Of a stretch of DNA of 25,665 bases, positions 1-8,186 are shown in pieces. The translations under genes were made by a program, and so were the position numbers. The stretch covers positions 1-25,665 of the forward strand of contig CAYUAI010000060.1 of assembly GCA_964442745.1 (NCBI GenBank), read 5' to 3'. How positions within the stretch are numbered: the first letter of the stretch is position 1; each line of letters starts with the position of its first letter. The notes beneath the pieces were generated by a model. The model was not told where the DNA came from and searched no databases. It saw only the letters and a program-made list of their open reading frames with translations. The stretch comes from CAYUAI01 sp964442745. GTDB taxonomy: Bacteria > Pseudomonadota > Gammaproteobacteria > S012-40.

Positions 1-2
1 TA

Positions 3-356
3 AAAATAGTGCCGCTGTTGGGTTGGTCATTTATCTTAGCGGCATTTGCTTCGCTCGGTCTGCCAGGGTTGGCACATTTTCCGGCCGAGTTCCAAATATT
101 TCTCGCTACATTAAGAGAAGAGCCGGTGGCCATCATTGTTATTCTCGGCATCGTGATTACCGCCGGTTTATACCTGAAAGCCATTAGCCAGATATTTCTT
201 GGTGCATCCAATGAAAAATGGGTAGCCATGCCGGATTTGAATCGGCGGGAATTGTGGACGCTCGGTCCATTACTGTTTTTTATTATCCTACTAGGGGTTG
301 CGCCAGGATGGATGCTTAATGTGATTCACCAAACGACTATCGCGTTGAGCTTCTAA
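3..356 (+). CDS. nuoM: NADH-quinone oxidoreductase subunit M, C-terminal part (5' end outside window)
   Basis: Proton-pumping membrane subunit of respiratory complex I, in the inner membrane. Only the last 117 or so codons are present; the reading frame is open to the left edge, so the start lies outside the window. The visible part begins KIVPLLGWSF and includes a LASLGLPGLAHF-like stretch (FASLGLPGLAHFPAEF), the usual antiporter-family segment near the end of NuoM, then three hydrophobic segments. The stop codon TAA overlaps the ATG of the next gene (TAATG at 354-358), so translation of nuoM and nuoN is probably coupled. This arrangement is the normal end of a bacterial nuo operon. The identity rests on family resemblance plus the adjacent nuoN. 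The first in-frame GTG at 9 is internal and not a real start. Confidence 0.9.
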   Translation, partial: KIVPLLGWSFILAAFASLGLPGLAHFPAEFQIFLATLREEPVAIIVILGIVITAGLYLKAISQIFLGASNEKWVAMPDLNRRELWTLGPLLFFIILLGVAPGWMLNVIHQTTIALSF

Positions 357-1729
357 TGGCGAATGATCTTGCTTTAATGATCCCTGAGATCATGGTGTTA
401 TTAACCGCCGTTGCCGCTTTGGTGGCGGAGATGTTGCGCCAACCGCGAATCGCGTTTATTGTTGCAATTTCAGGTTTGGCCTTGGCGACAATATTAACGA
501 TTCCGCTGTTGGGTGAAGATGCCTCCGCCTTCAGTGAGACATTTCGTGTCGATGTACTCAGTATCTGGGCCAAGCTCATTTTATTGCCGGCGACGATACT
601 CGCGTTATTCCTGGTGCGTGCTGAACTAGGTGGCAGTGATCGGGAAGGAACGGCTTATGTGTTAGTCATCATGGTGACTCTGGCTTCGTTGATCATGGCC
701 GGTGCCGGAGATACCATGCTACTGGTATTGGGAGTCTTGTTGTCTGGACTGGGTTCTTTTGCCTTGGTGGCTTATCCGAGAGATGATAAGGCGACTGAAG
801 CGGCAATGAAATTTTTTGTCTTTGCCTCGGTCACGGCGGCTGTCATGATTTTTGGTTTGACGTATTGGTTCGGCGGAACAGGTTCAACCTTGCTGAATGA
901 ATTGGGCCGACTTGAAAAGTCCCCGGTGCTGGCGGCAATGGGTTTTATCGCGGTAATCATTGGTGTCGGTTACAAAGCGGCACTGGTACCTTTTCACTTC
1001 TGGGCACCGGATGCCTACGAAGGCGCACCTATTTCAGTGGCGGCTTATCTCTCGGTCGTTCCAAAAATTGGCGCGATCTTCGCATTGGCCCAAGTGGTAC
1101 GTGAATTACCCATTGATGCTGGCTGGCAATGGATCATTGCAGGCATCGCGGCACTCACCATGACCTATGGCTATCTTGCGGCATTGGTGCAGCATAATGT
1201 TGTCAGGTTATTGGCCTACTCATCTGTTGCTCAAGCCGGGTATTTGCTGCTGGGTGTGATTGCTGTGGGTATTAGCCCGCTGGCGTTTGAATCCTTAATT
1301 ATTTTTTCTGCCGCTTATGTGGTGATGAATCTAGGCGCTTTTGCGATTGTTATGCAGGTGGGGTGTACGTTATGTGCATTCAAAAACATGGGGCGAAAAC
1401 AAATATTCGCTGGCATTGCTATGGTGGTGTTTTTGATTTCTCTGGTAGGTATTCCGCCATTGGCAGGCTTTGTCGGCAAGTTTTTATTGTTTGGTGCAGC
1501 GATGGATGCGGGTTTTACCTGGCTGGTGCTGATTGCGATTATTAATAGCGTGCTTTCGCTGGCGGTATATTTGCGTATCGTTGTTCCTATGTACCAGCAA
1601 AACAATGACGAGCAAGCCGGAGATGTGTTAACAACCGTGAATCCTTTGATCAAGCAAGTCTGGCTTATTAGCTTGGTTTTGACGGTGTTAATTGGACTGG
1701 CAGCGCAGGTTTTGTTGGGGCATATTTAA
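356..1729 (+). CDS. nuoN: NADH-quinone oxidoreductase subunit N
   Basis: Last subunit of complex I, a 457-residue polytopic inner-membrane protein that couples electron transfer from NADH to quinone with proton pumping. It is nearly all hydrophobic, with about 13-14 predicted membrane segments. It contains typical antiporter-like landmarks: GVGYKAALVPFHFWAPDAYEG near residues 203-223, with the conserved lysine and the HFWAPDAY stretch, then LLAYSSVAQAGYLL near 284-297 and GIPPLAGFVGKF near 363-374. The length is slightly below the usual 470-490 residues. The start ATG overlaps the nuoM stop. The gene ends 15 bases before the convergent chemoreceptor gene and no hairpin terminator is visible between them. 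It is the end of the nuo operon. Confidence in function is high. Confidence 0.95.
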   Translation: MANDLALMIPEIMVLLTAVAALVAEMLRQPRIAFIVAISGLALATILTIPLLGEDASAFSETFRVDVLSIWAKLILLPATILALFLVRAELGGSDREGTAYVLVIMVTLASLIMAGAGDTMLLVLGVLLSGLGSFALVAYPRDDKATEAAMKFFVFASVTAAVMIFGLTYWFGGTGSTLLNELGRLEKSPVLAAMGFIAVIIGVGYKAALVPFHFWAPDAYEGAPISVAAYLSVVPKIGAIFALAQVVRELPIDAGWQWIIAGIAALTMTYGYLAALVQHNVVRLLAYSSVAQAGYLLLGVIAVGISPLAFESLIIFSAAYVVMNLGAFAIVMQVGCTLCAFKNMGRKQIFAGIAMVVFLISLVGIPPLAGFVGKFLLFGAAMDAGFTWLVLIAIINSVLSLAVYLRIVVPMYQQNNDEQAGDVLTTVNPLIKQVWLISLVLTVLIGLAAQVLLGHI

Positions 1730-1744
1730 ATGGGAATGAAACGT

Positions 1745-3364
1745 CTAGGTCTTAAATTGATCGACCAATGATTTGAGGTTATGAGCAAGCTGCACTACTT
1801 TCATATTGGATTCATTGCAATTTTGCGCACTTTCTGCGGTTTTATACGCAATTTGACTAATATTAGCGACATTGCGATTGACCTCTTTTGCAACACAACT
1901 TTGTTCTTCTGCCGCACTCGCAATTTGAGTGTTCATGTCGCTTATGCTATCAATAGCTTGACTGATTGAGGCCAATGATTTACCCGCCATTTTTGATTGT
2001 TCGACACTCGCTTGTACTTGCTCATGACCTTGCTCCATGACTTTTACCGCACTTTCTGCACCTGATTGTACCGTTGTGATAATTTGATGAATTTCTTGGG
2101 TCGATTCTTGAGTACGTTGTGCGAGGGTGCGCACTTCATCAGCGACCACGGCAAAACCGCGCCCCTGTTCACCGGCGCGTGCTGCTTCAATCGCTGCATT
2201 TAATGCCAATAAATTCGTTTGCTCGGCGATACCTTTAATGACATCTAAGACCGTGCCGATATTTTCGCTATCGCTTTGCAATTTCTGGATCACTTCTCGG
2301 GCAGTACCCACATTGTTGGCAAGCGTCTGGACAGAAGCCACGGATCCCGATACCACCTGGTTACCGAGAGTTGCTTCGGTATTGGCTTGTGTTGCTGACT
2401 CTGCAGCGGATGATGCATTGTGTGCAACATCATTTACCGTGCTTGTCATTTGGTTCATTGCCGTAGCGACTTGTTCTGACTCACTGAGTTGGTGTTGTGC
2501 TCCATTCAATGTGATCATGGTAAGTTCTGCCATTTGATCTGTCAATTTGTTAAGGTCATTGGTGGTTGCACTGACCTTGCAGATAATTTGGTGAATTTTT
2601 TCGACAAACTGATTAAATTCATTCGCTAATCGGGCGATTTCATCGTTACCGGAGACTTGCAAACGCCGAGTAAGATCGCCATTACCGCGAGCGATGTCAG
2701 CTAATAAATGCTCAACATCGTAAAGGCGGTGAGTAATGGAGTGGCTCATCAACCAAACAATCGCGATGATTAGGCAGAATGCGCTAATTAAACCAACCAG
2801 TATAGCGAGTAGCGCACTTGCAATACTGCGGTGAATCTGCTCGGTATGATGCTGGGTGAGCTGCTCATACTCTGCGTGTAATACATTGAAAGCCTGAAGT
2901 GCAGGTGTGTCAGCTATTTTGACTGATTTGTCTATCTCATTAATACGGTGGTTAGTCGTTGTGATGGCTTCTTTAACATCATCAATGGCTTTTCGGTATT
3001 GATTGGCGGTCATTTCGATGGTTGCCAAAGCTTGTTCTTCTTGTGGTGTGATGGTGCTTAATTGACGATAGCTATGAATAGCATTCAGTATTTCCTTATG
3101 GTTAGCCATCGCTTGATCATAATATTTGGGCGTTCCACGCAATATATAATTTTTGAAATGGTGAATATTTCCCCCGTAACCGAATTCAGACTTGATGGTC
3201 ATTAACAGGCTTTGACGTTTTGCCACCTGCTCAAGATAGTCATTCCAGTTATCTTTGATCGGTAATACAGAACCACGAGTGAAAAGGAAGGCAATGACGA
3301 AAATAGCGACAACAACACCTAATAGTGCATTAAATTTAGCCTTTATTGAATAAGAATCAAGCAC
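1745..3364 (-). CDS. Methyl-accepting chemotaxis protein with HAMP domain
   Basis: Inner-membrane chemoreceptor, 539 residues, expected to control CheA/CheW signalling to the flagellar motor. Order of parts: a membrane helix at about 11-30; a helical periplasmic sensor at about 31-180; a second membrane helix at about 183-206; HAMP at about 207-260; and a long coiled-coil signalling domain. The signalling tip is clear near residues 385-412 (NLLALNAAIEAARAGEQGRG followed by FAVVADEVR). The sensor contains a distinctive motif at 61-76 (GYGG, IHHFKN, LRG). The ligand cannot be told from sequence. There is no C-terminal NWETF-type pentapeptide for CheR/CheB docking. The start is GTG, chosen because AGGGG lies about 7 bases upstream and an in-frame stop precedes it. 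A sigma-28-like promoter lies just upstream. It converges tightly with nuoN, which is functionally unrelated. Confidence 0.93.
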   Translation of the reverse strand: MLDSYSIKAKFNALLGVVVAIFVIAFLFTRGSVLPIKDNWNDYLEQVAKRQSLLMTIKSEFGYGGNIHHFKNYILRGTPKYYDQAMANHKEILNAIHSYRQLSTITPQEEQALATIEMTANQYRKAIDDVKEAITTTNHRINEIDKSVKIADTPALQAFNVLHAEYEQLTQHHTEQIHRSIASALLAILVGLISAFCLIIAIVWLMSHSITHRLYDVEHLLADIARGNGDLTRRLQVSGNDEIARLANEFNQFVEKIHQIICKVSATTNDLNKLTDQMAELTMITLNGAQHQLSESEQVATAMNQMTSTVNDVAHNASSAAESATQANTEATLGNQVVSGSVASVQTLANNVGTAREVIQKLQSDSENIGTVLDVIKGIAEQTNLLALNAAIEAARAGEQGRGFAVVADEVRTLAQRTQESTQEIHQIITTVQSGAESAVKVMEQGHEQVQASVEQSKMAGKSLASISQAIDSISDMNTQIASAAEEQSCVAKEVNRNVANISQIAYKTAESAQNCNESNMKVVQLAHNLKSLVDQFKT

Positions 3365-3408
3365 TCCATGCCCCTGTATATATTAAACTAATGAAATTGA
3401 CAAAGAGT

Positions 3409-3436
3409 CTATCGGGTCGTGTCAATGTTGACTTTA
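3409..3436 (-). promoter_or_regulatory. Putative sigma-28 (FliA) promoter of the chemoreceptor gene
   Basis: Reading the minus strand, TAAAGTCA is followed by CCCGATAG with 16 bases between TAAA and the -10 element. The enterobacterial FliA consensus is TAAAGTTT-N11-GCCGATAA, so the core CCGATA matches and the spacing is one base longer. The predicted transcript would start near 3402, leaving about a 38-base leader before the GTG start. A flagellar-class promoter fits a chemoreceptor. This is inferred from the motif only. Confidence 0.5.
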
Positions 3437-3524
3437 GTTGAATGTTCGACAACCATAAAGTCTATGGGTGTCTATTGATCGGATTCGCTTTTATTATTTT
3501 TGCCCTCGCTGCCCTATCAACCCT

Positions 3525-6500
3525 TCATTCGGGTGTTTTTACTTCAAGACTTAAACCTTCCACCCAATGTTTATGCTCGTCGGTGTAATACAGATACGCG
3601 GAAGAGGCCGCGCCTTGATATTGGCCGGGGATGTCGGCTTTTAAATCGAGGTAGATGGTCTTGACGATACTGGGTTCAAGTTGTCGATAATAAAAAATGA
3701 TTTGATTACCGATTAGCTCGTAAAAATCAATCACCTTTTTTTCTTGCAGTTCTTTTAATTGCCAAGGTTGTGGGCTCATACCGGCGGGAATGCCGACGGT
3801 GACTAAGCTCATGGGCAAGCCTTCTGCTTTGAGATTGCTAATCTTGACTTGTAATCTGACAGTATCGCCCATGGTGACTAAGGAATCGCTCAAGGTTGTG
3901 GTCACTTTGACAGGGGGTTGCTCGGCACTGGGTGGCAAGGTGGTGTGATAATTCACGGTAAATGTCAACGGCAAAGGGTTTTTCACACCGACATATTTGA
4001 CTTTGATTTTTTGCTCACCTTCTTTCAGGTATTGCGCTAAATTATCTAACACAATGGGTTCACTTTCCCCGGCTGGGTAAGATTTTTCACTGACTTTATT
4101 ACCATTCACATAGACTTCAAGGGTGCCTGGTTCAGCCGTGCGCTTAGCGAATTTAGCGTATTCGGTGAGTGCTTTTAATGCCAGTACGGTACTTTGGCTA
4201 TTAGCAAAGCCACCATGTGGGGAGCGGGATGCCAGAATAAAACCGACGCCTTTTTCTAGTATCACGGGGGGTTGGGGAGAGGCTTTTAGTATAGCGAGTA
4301 CGGCCAGTGAGGTGGTTTCAATTTTTAACGCCAAACCGGTGGAGCGGGTAATGGAATGTGACTTGCCATCCCAGTGGCCATCATCAGCTTTTTGATGAGT
4401 TAGTAATTGGGCTAATAATGGCACGGCGCGTTTATCGTTAATATTGAATAAGGCATTAGTGACTAAGGCCAGTTGATAGGGGTCATCGGCTTGCTGGGCT
4501 GTTTGATAAGCTTGCTCGATTTGTTTGAGGATTTCAAAATGATAACCGGCCTTACTTAAGGCATATACGATATAGGCATTGGTAATGGCATCCTCTGCTC
4601 GACCAAAGGAATCTAAGGCTTGCGCACTGCGGAGAAATCCACCTTTGTTATCACGACGACTTAGCAACCAGTCTCCGGTCCGTTTCACCATGTCGTCAGA
4701 TACTTTATTATACACTTTTTGCATATCAGCAAACTCCATCAAGCCATAAGCGGTGAGTGCTTCGTGCGGTGGCGTGCTACCAAACCATTCATAACCCTGT
4801 TGCTGGGTTTCATACGTGATGAGCCGTTGGTATCCTTGTTTGATTAATTGTTTGGCACGAGTCAATATTTTTGGTTGATCGACTTCGTGTTCTTGTAAGT
4901 ATTGCAAGATCATGATATTGGGGTAGGTGCTAGAAGAGGCTTGTTCAAAACAGCCATAGGGCTGGCGCAAAATTGATTCAATGCCTGCCAATAGATTACT
5001 GAGTGAGGTCGGATATATGGTCACTTTAGCTTGTAAGGTGCCAGCAATGAGATGCTCAGGTTTAATCACAAATTCTTTTTCTAAGGTTTGGCTAGAGATG
5101 GCGATGTGCTTGGGAAATCCTTGGGCGACGACATTCACGGTTTGGGTAAAGGCATCTTGGTCCGAATCACTGCGAAACTGTACTTGCAATTGATCCTTGC
5201 CCGGCTGATTAGCGATGCGTACTCGCGGATAATAGGTTTTTGATGTCCCCTTACTTAAGCTCACTTGTGACTCAATAGGTTGTAATAAAGTCCACGCGGA
5301 TGGCAAATTCATATCGAGGGTTCCGTAGATGGCAAGCTCGCTGCGATTCACTAACGTCAAAGGGAAAGCTAATTCATCTCCGGCCGTGATTTCGGCCGGG
5401 ACTTTCACTGTCATACTAAACGGTAATTGGGTGTAGTGCAGATGTGCTTGTCTGCCGACTAAACCATCGGCGGCAATGCCTTCGACGGTGGTGCGAAAGG
5501 CGGTAATTTCATCGGAGTTATAAAATTCGATAGGCGCCTTACCGTTGCGATCAATTTGCACTTCGCCTTGCCAGAAAATGGTCGATCGAAAGTCATTGCG
5601 GCGGTCTATTGGCTGGTTATTTTCATACACGACGTTAGGAAATACCCGTGTACGATAATATTTAACGGGTTTTTTTTCAGGCAATGGCCTGGGCATTATT
5701 CTTTTTTTTTCTTTGCGCATGGCTATCTCCGCCGCCGGTTTTTCGGCCATGATTTTTCGCGGTGTGGCCATCATTTCTTCGGCTATTTCTGCCTTGGCGG
5801 GTTGATTCAGTTGTTGTTTAATCGGTTCGATTGCCAGAGGAACTGCCGCTTGTTCTTGGTCAAATAATACGTCCCACTTTTCATCTTCCGCCTCAGGCGG
5901 GGCTGCCATCATCGCGGCTTCAATACCATTGTCTAATTCAAATATCTTATTGATAGCGCCACGTTGACGTTGCAGTATGTTGAAATCGAACAAAGTCAAT
6001 TGTAGTGGTTCGTTATAGTCGTTAACCCAAATCGGTTGACTGTTGAGGTGGCCTTTGCTGGCTTGAAGTTGCTGGACTTCATGCAAATCTAAATCACGAA
6101 TCACAAACCGACCGGCTTGGTCGGTTAAATAGCTCTTACCCGTGGACTTGACGGTAATGGTGGCGTCAGCAATCGGTTGATTTTCCATGGAAATGACCGT
6201 CCCAGATAAAATAATTCCTTCGGCTTGATGACTTGGTGAAAAGCCAGGGTTGTTGATGACTTGTCGCCATTGAAAGCGTCGCCAGCCTTGGGTCATCAGC
6301 AAATAATCCAAGGCCTGATCGGCGTTGGCTTCTTGATCATCAAAATAAAAATTAGGTTCATAAACGTTGCTGTTGAGATCGGGTTCGAGCAGCAATTTCG
6401 CTAGAATATGTCCCGATTTATCATCGGCAAAGCTAATTAATTTATCATCGGTTACCGCCAGTGATAATGTTGCCGGTAATGGAACGCCGCGCTCGTCACT

Positions 6501-7889
6501 GACGGCGATCGTCATGTTGACTTTTTCCCGAGGTAAATAACGTGACTTGTCTGTGGTGATGTTAATATTGAGTTGTTTGTGCTTATTGACGAAGACTAAG
6601 CGTTCTGCTCGCTCAATTTTTTTGGCATCGAATAAGGTGATTTGCACCACCCCCATCGGAAAATTGTCGGTGGCGATATTTATTCGCTGTTCACCGCCGG
6701 TGATTTGAAAGGCCTGGGAATAATAAACTTTGCCACGAAGCTGAGCGATCAACGACAGGGTTTCTTGTTGTGTGGAACGCACCATGACTTGAAGCGAGTG
6801 ATTCGCTTGCGGTAAAACAGCTAACGTATACCCTTTTTTTAGCGTTTCAGGTAGTGGATAACGTTGCGTGATGCCTTGAGGTTGGGTGATTTTGACAAAG
6901 TATTGGGTATCTGGCTGCGGTGTGAGAGTAAAAACTCCCATGCCTTGATGAAAGCTACTTAATTGGGTGATGATGGTCTCGTGTTGATCAACCACCAGGC
7001 CTTGGATATCGGCGGGTTTAGCCAATTCATTGGTCGCCCGAAACGCCACTTGACTGGTCAAGCCTTGCACTAGTTCGCCTCCCTCGGGTAACAACGCTAA
7101 TGTCACTGAAGCTAAGACAATGGGAATGGAACGCGCTATGGATTCGCTTTGTCCCTGATAGGGAATCACCACATTCAATAAACCATCCATGGTATTCAAG
7201 GTCTCTGGCAATTGAAACTGGAGCTGTGCTAAACCATCTGCCTCCGTGGTCGCGGTTTTTTCGAGGAGTTTATTGCCTTTCAAGTTTACCACAAAGCGAA
7301 CATCATGGCCTACCAACGGCTGGTTCGCTAAGGAGTGTAAATCCAGTTTGGCAATTACCGTATCACCCGGCCCATAGGCTTCACGGGTAAAATTGAGTTT
7401 CATTTTTAATTGCGGCAATACGACCGCCTGGATGGGGATGTCTTTTTCAAAGAATAATGTGTTTTGATCGTTTTTTTGCCAGTGGCTATAAGCTTTTATT
7501 TTGTACAGGCCGCCTGCCATATTTTCGGCTAAGTCAATATTGCCTGTGGCTGTGCCATGAGTGGTGATCAATTGCCAGCTTTGATCGATATTCCCTTTGG
7601 GGCTGATGAGTTCGACGTGCAGGATCTGACTTTTCGTCGCTGGCAACAGGTTGGTATCATTACGCAAATACGCTTGATACCAAATGGTTTCCCCCGGCTT
7701 ATACAACGGTTTATCAAACTGCAAATACACCCGTTCTGGCGCTTGTTGTTCGGTATACGTGGTCAACTGATCTTTAAGGGTGTCGAGAAATGTATGGTCC
7801 GCTGGCGATCTAGGCTGCTTCTGTGCTAAAGCCACTGACACTAAGCCGACTAATATGACGAGAGTGATCAAAATAATGGCAAGTTTCAT
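3525..7889 (-). CDS. Alpha-2-macroglobulin-like protein with thioester domain
   Basis: Large exported protein (1454 residues) of the bacterial alpha-2-macroglobulin family, thought to trap or disarm proteases at the cell envelope. ATG 7889 is chosen over ATG 7901 because GGAG (7896-7899) lies six bases upstream of it. A hydrophobic N-terminus (about 2-22) looks like a signal peptide ending ALAQ. The first macroglobulin domain begins near residue 54 (VYLQFDKPLYKPGETIWYQA). More MG-type beta domains follow, then a carboxypeptidase-regulatory-like domain at about 560-635. A charged linker rich in Ala, Met, Lys and Pro spans about 655-745. The thioester domain holds GCFEQ at about 979-983, matching the CxEQ thioester signature with Cys980, and is followed by alpha-helical toroid repeats to about 1250. 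The C-terminus is beta-rich. The usual neighbour pbpC is absent. It lies upstream of the chemoreceptor on the same strand, but that gene appears to have its own promoter. Confidence 0.88.
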   Translation of the reverse strand: MKLAIILITLVILVGLVSVALAQKQPRSPADHTFLDTLKDQLTTYTEQQAPERVYLQFDKPLYKPGETIWYQAYLRNDTNLLPATKSQILHVELISPKGNIDQSWQLITTHGTATGNIDLAENMAGGLYKIKAYSHWQKNDQNTLFFEKDIPIQAVVLPQLKMKLNFTREAYGPGDTVIAKLDLHSLANQPLVGHDVRFVVNLKGNKLLEKTATTEADGLAQLQFQLPETLNTMDGLLNVVIPYQGQSESIARSIPIVLASVTLALLPEGGELVQGLTSQVAFRATNELAKPADIQGLVVDQHETIITQLSSFHQGMGVFTLTPQPDTQYFVKITQPQGITQRYPLPETLKKGYTLAVLPQANHSLQVMVRSTQQETLSLIAQLRGKVYYSQAFQITGGEQRINIATDNFPMGVVQITLFDAKKIERAERLVFVNKHKQLNINITTDKSRYLPREKVNMTIAVSDERGVPLPATLSLAVTDDKLISFADDKSGHILAKLLLEPDLNSNVYEPNFYFDDQEANADQALDYLLMTQGWRRFQWRQVINNPGFSPSHQAEGIILSGTVISMENQPIADATITVKSTGKSYLTDQAGRFVIRDLDLHEVQQLQASKGHLNSQPIWVNDYNEPLQLTLFDFNILQRQRGAINKIFELDNGIEAAMMAAPPEAEDEKWDVLFDQEQAAVPLAIEPIKQQLNQPAKAEIAEEMMATPRKIMAEKPAAEIAMRKEKKRIMPRPLPEKKPVKYYRTRVFPNVVYENNQPIDRRNDFRSTIFWQGEVQIDRNGKAPIEFYNSDEITAFRTTVEGIAADGLVGRQAHLHYTQLPFSMTVKVPAEITAGDELAFPLTLVNRSELAIYGTLDMNLPSAWTLLQPIESQVSLSKGTSKTYYPRVRIANQPGKDQLQVQFRSDSDQDAFTQTVNVVAQGFPKHIAISSQTLEKEFVIKPEHLIAGTLQAKVTIYPTSLSNLLAGIESILRQPYGCFEQASSSTYPNIMILQYLQEHEVDQPKILTRAKQLIKQGYQRLITYETQQQGYEWFGSTPPHEALTAYGLMEFADMQKVYNKVSDDMVKRTGDWLLSRRDNKGGFLRSAQALDSFGRAEDAITNAYIVYALSKAGYHFEILKQIEQAYQTAQQADDPYQLALVTNALFNINDKRAVPLLAQLLTHQKADDGHWDGKSHSITRSTGLALKIETTSLAVLAILKASPQPPVILEKGVGFILASRSPHGGFANSQSTVLALKALTEYAKFAKRTAEPGTLEVYVNGNKVSEKSYPAGESEPIVLDNLAQYLKEGEQKIKVKYVGVKNPLPLTFTVNYHTTLPPSAEQPPVKVTTTLSDSLVTMGDTVRLQVKISNLKAEGLPMSLVTVGIPAGMSPQPWQLKELQEKKVIDFYELIGNQIIFYYRQLEPSIVKTIYLDLKADIPGQYQGAASSAYLYYTDEHKHWVEGLSLEVKTPE

Positions 7890-7924
7890 CAATGTCTCCA
7901 TGCTGGTGGTCGATACGAATCATA

Positions 7925-7953
7925 ATTATAGTGGATTTATGAGCCTGACTGAA
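7925..7953 (-). promoter_or_regulatory. Putative sigma-70 promoter of the alpha-2-macroglobulin gene
   Basis: On the minus strand a perfect TATAAT (7925-7930) is preceded, with a 17-base spacer, by TTCAGT (7948-7953), which matches TTGACA at three of six positions. The start codon at 7889 lies about 30 bases below the expected transcription start. The -10 is strong and the -35 weak. Confidence 0.45.
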
Positions 7954-8100
7954 TAGCTTTACCTACTTGATTGTTGCTTTAAAATTGTTCGATTAAGCGT
8001 GTGTTGCATCAGCGGGTTTGATCGCACGGCATGGGTATGGATTCTCGCCGAGTCGTGGGAGCCCAGTGTCAACATTAATGTGAGTGTGGTGGCCATGCTC

Positions 8101-8109
8101 TGATATACT
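8101..8109 (+). promoter_or_regulatory. Putative extended -10 promoter of the permease/VCBS gene
   Basis: TGATATACT fits the extended -10 pattern TGnTATAAT with one mismatch. It lies about 78 bases upstream of the ATG at 8187, in the divergent spacer 7890-8186. No convincing -35 is seen, which is common for extended -10 promoters. The rest of this spacer shows no recognisable element. Confidence 0.35.
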
Positions 8110-8186
8110 TAACTAAAACAATAAACCATTCTGACACGGATCAACACAATGACAATCCTACCAATGATTATAATGGTTAATATCTC

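Noticed and set aside
2127..2537. 136-codon plus-strand open frame
   Set aside because: Antisense to the conserved signalling domain of the chemoreceptor.
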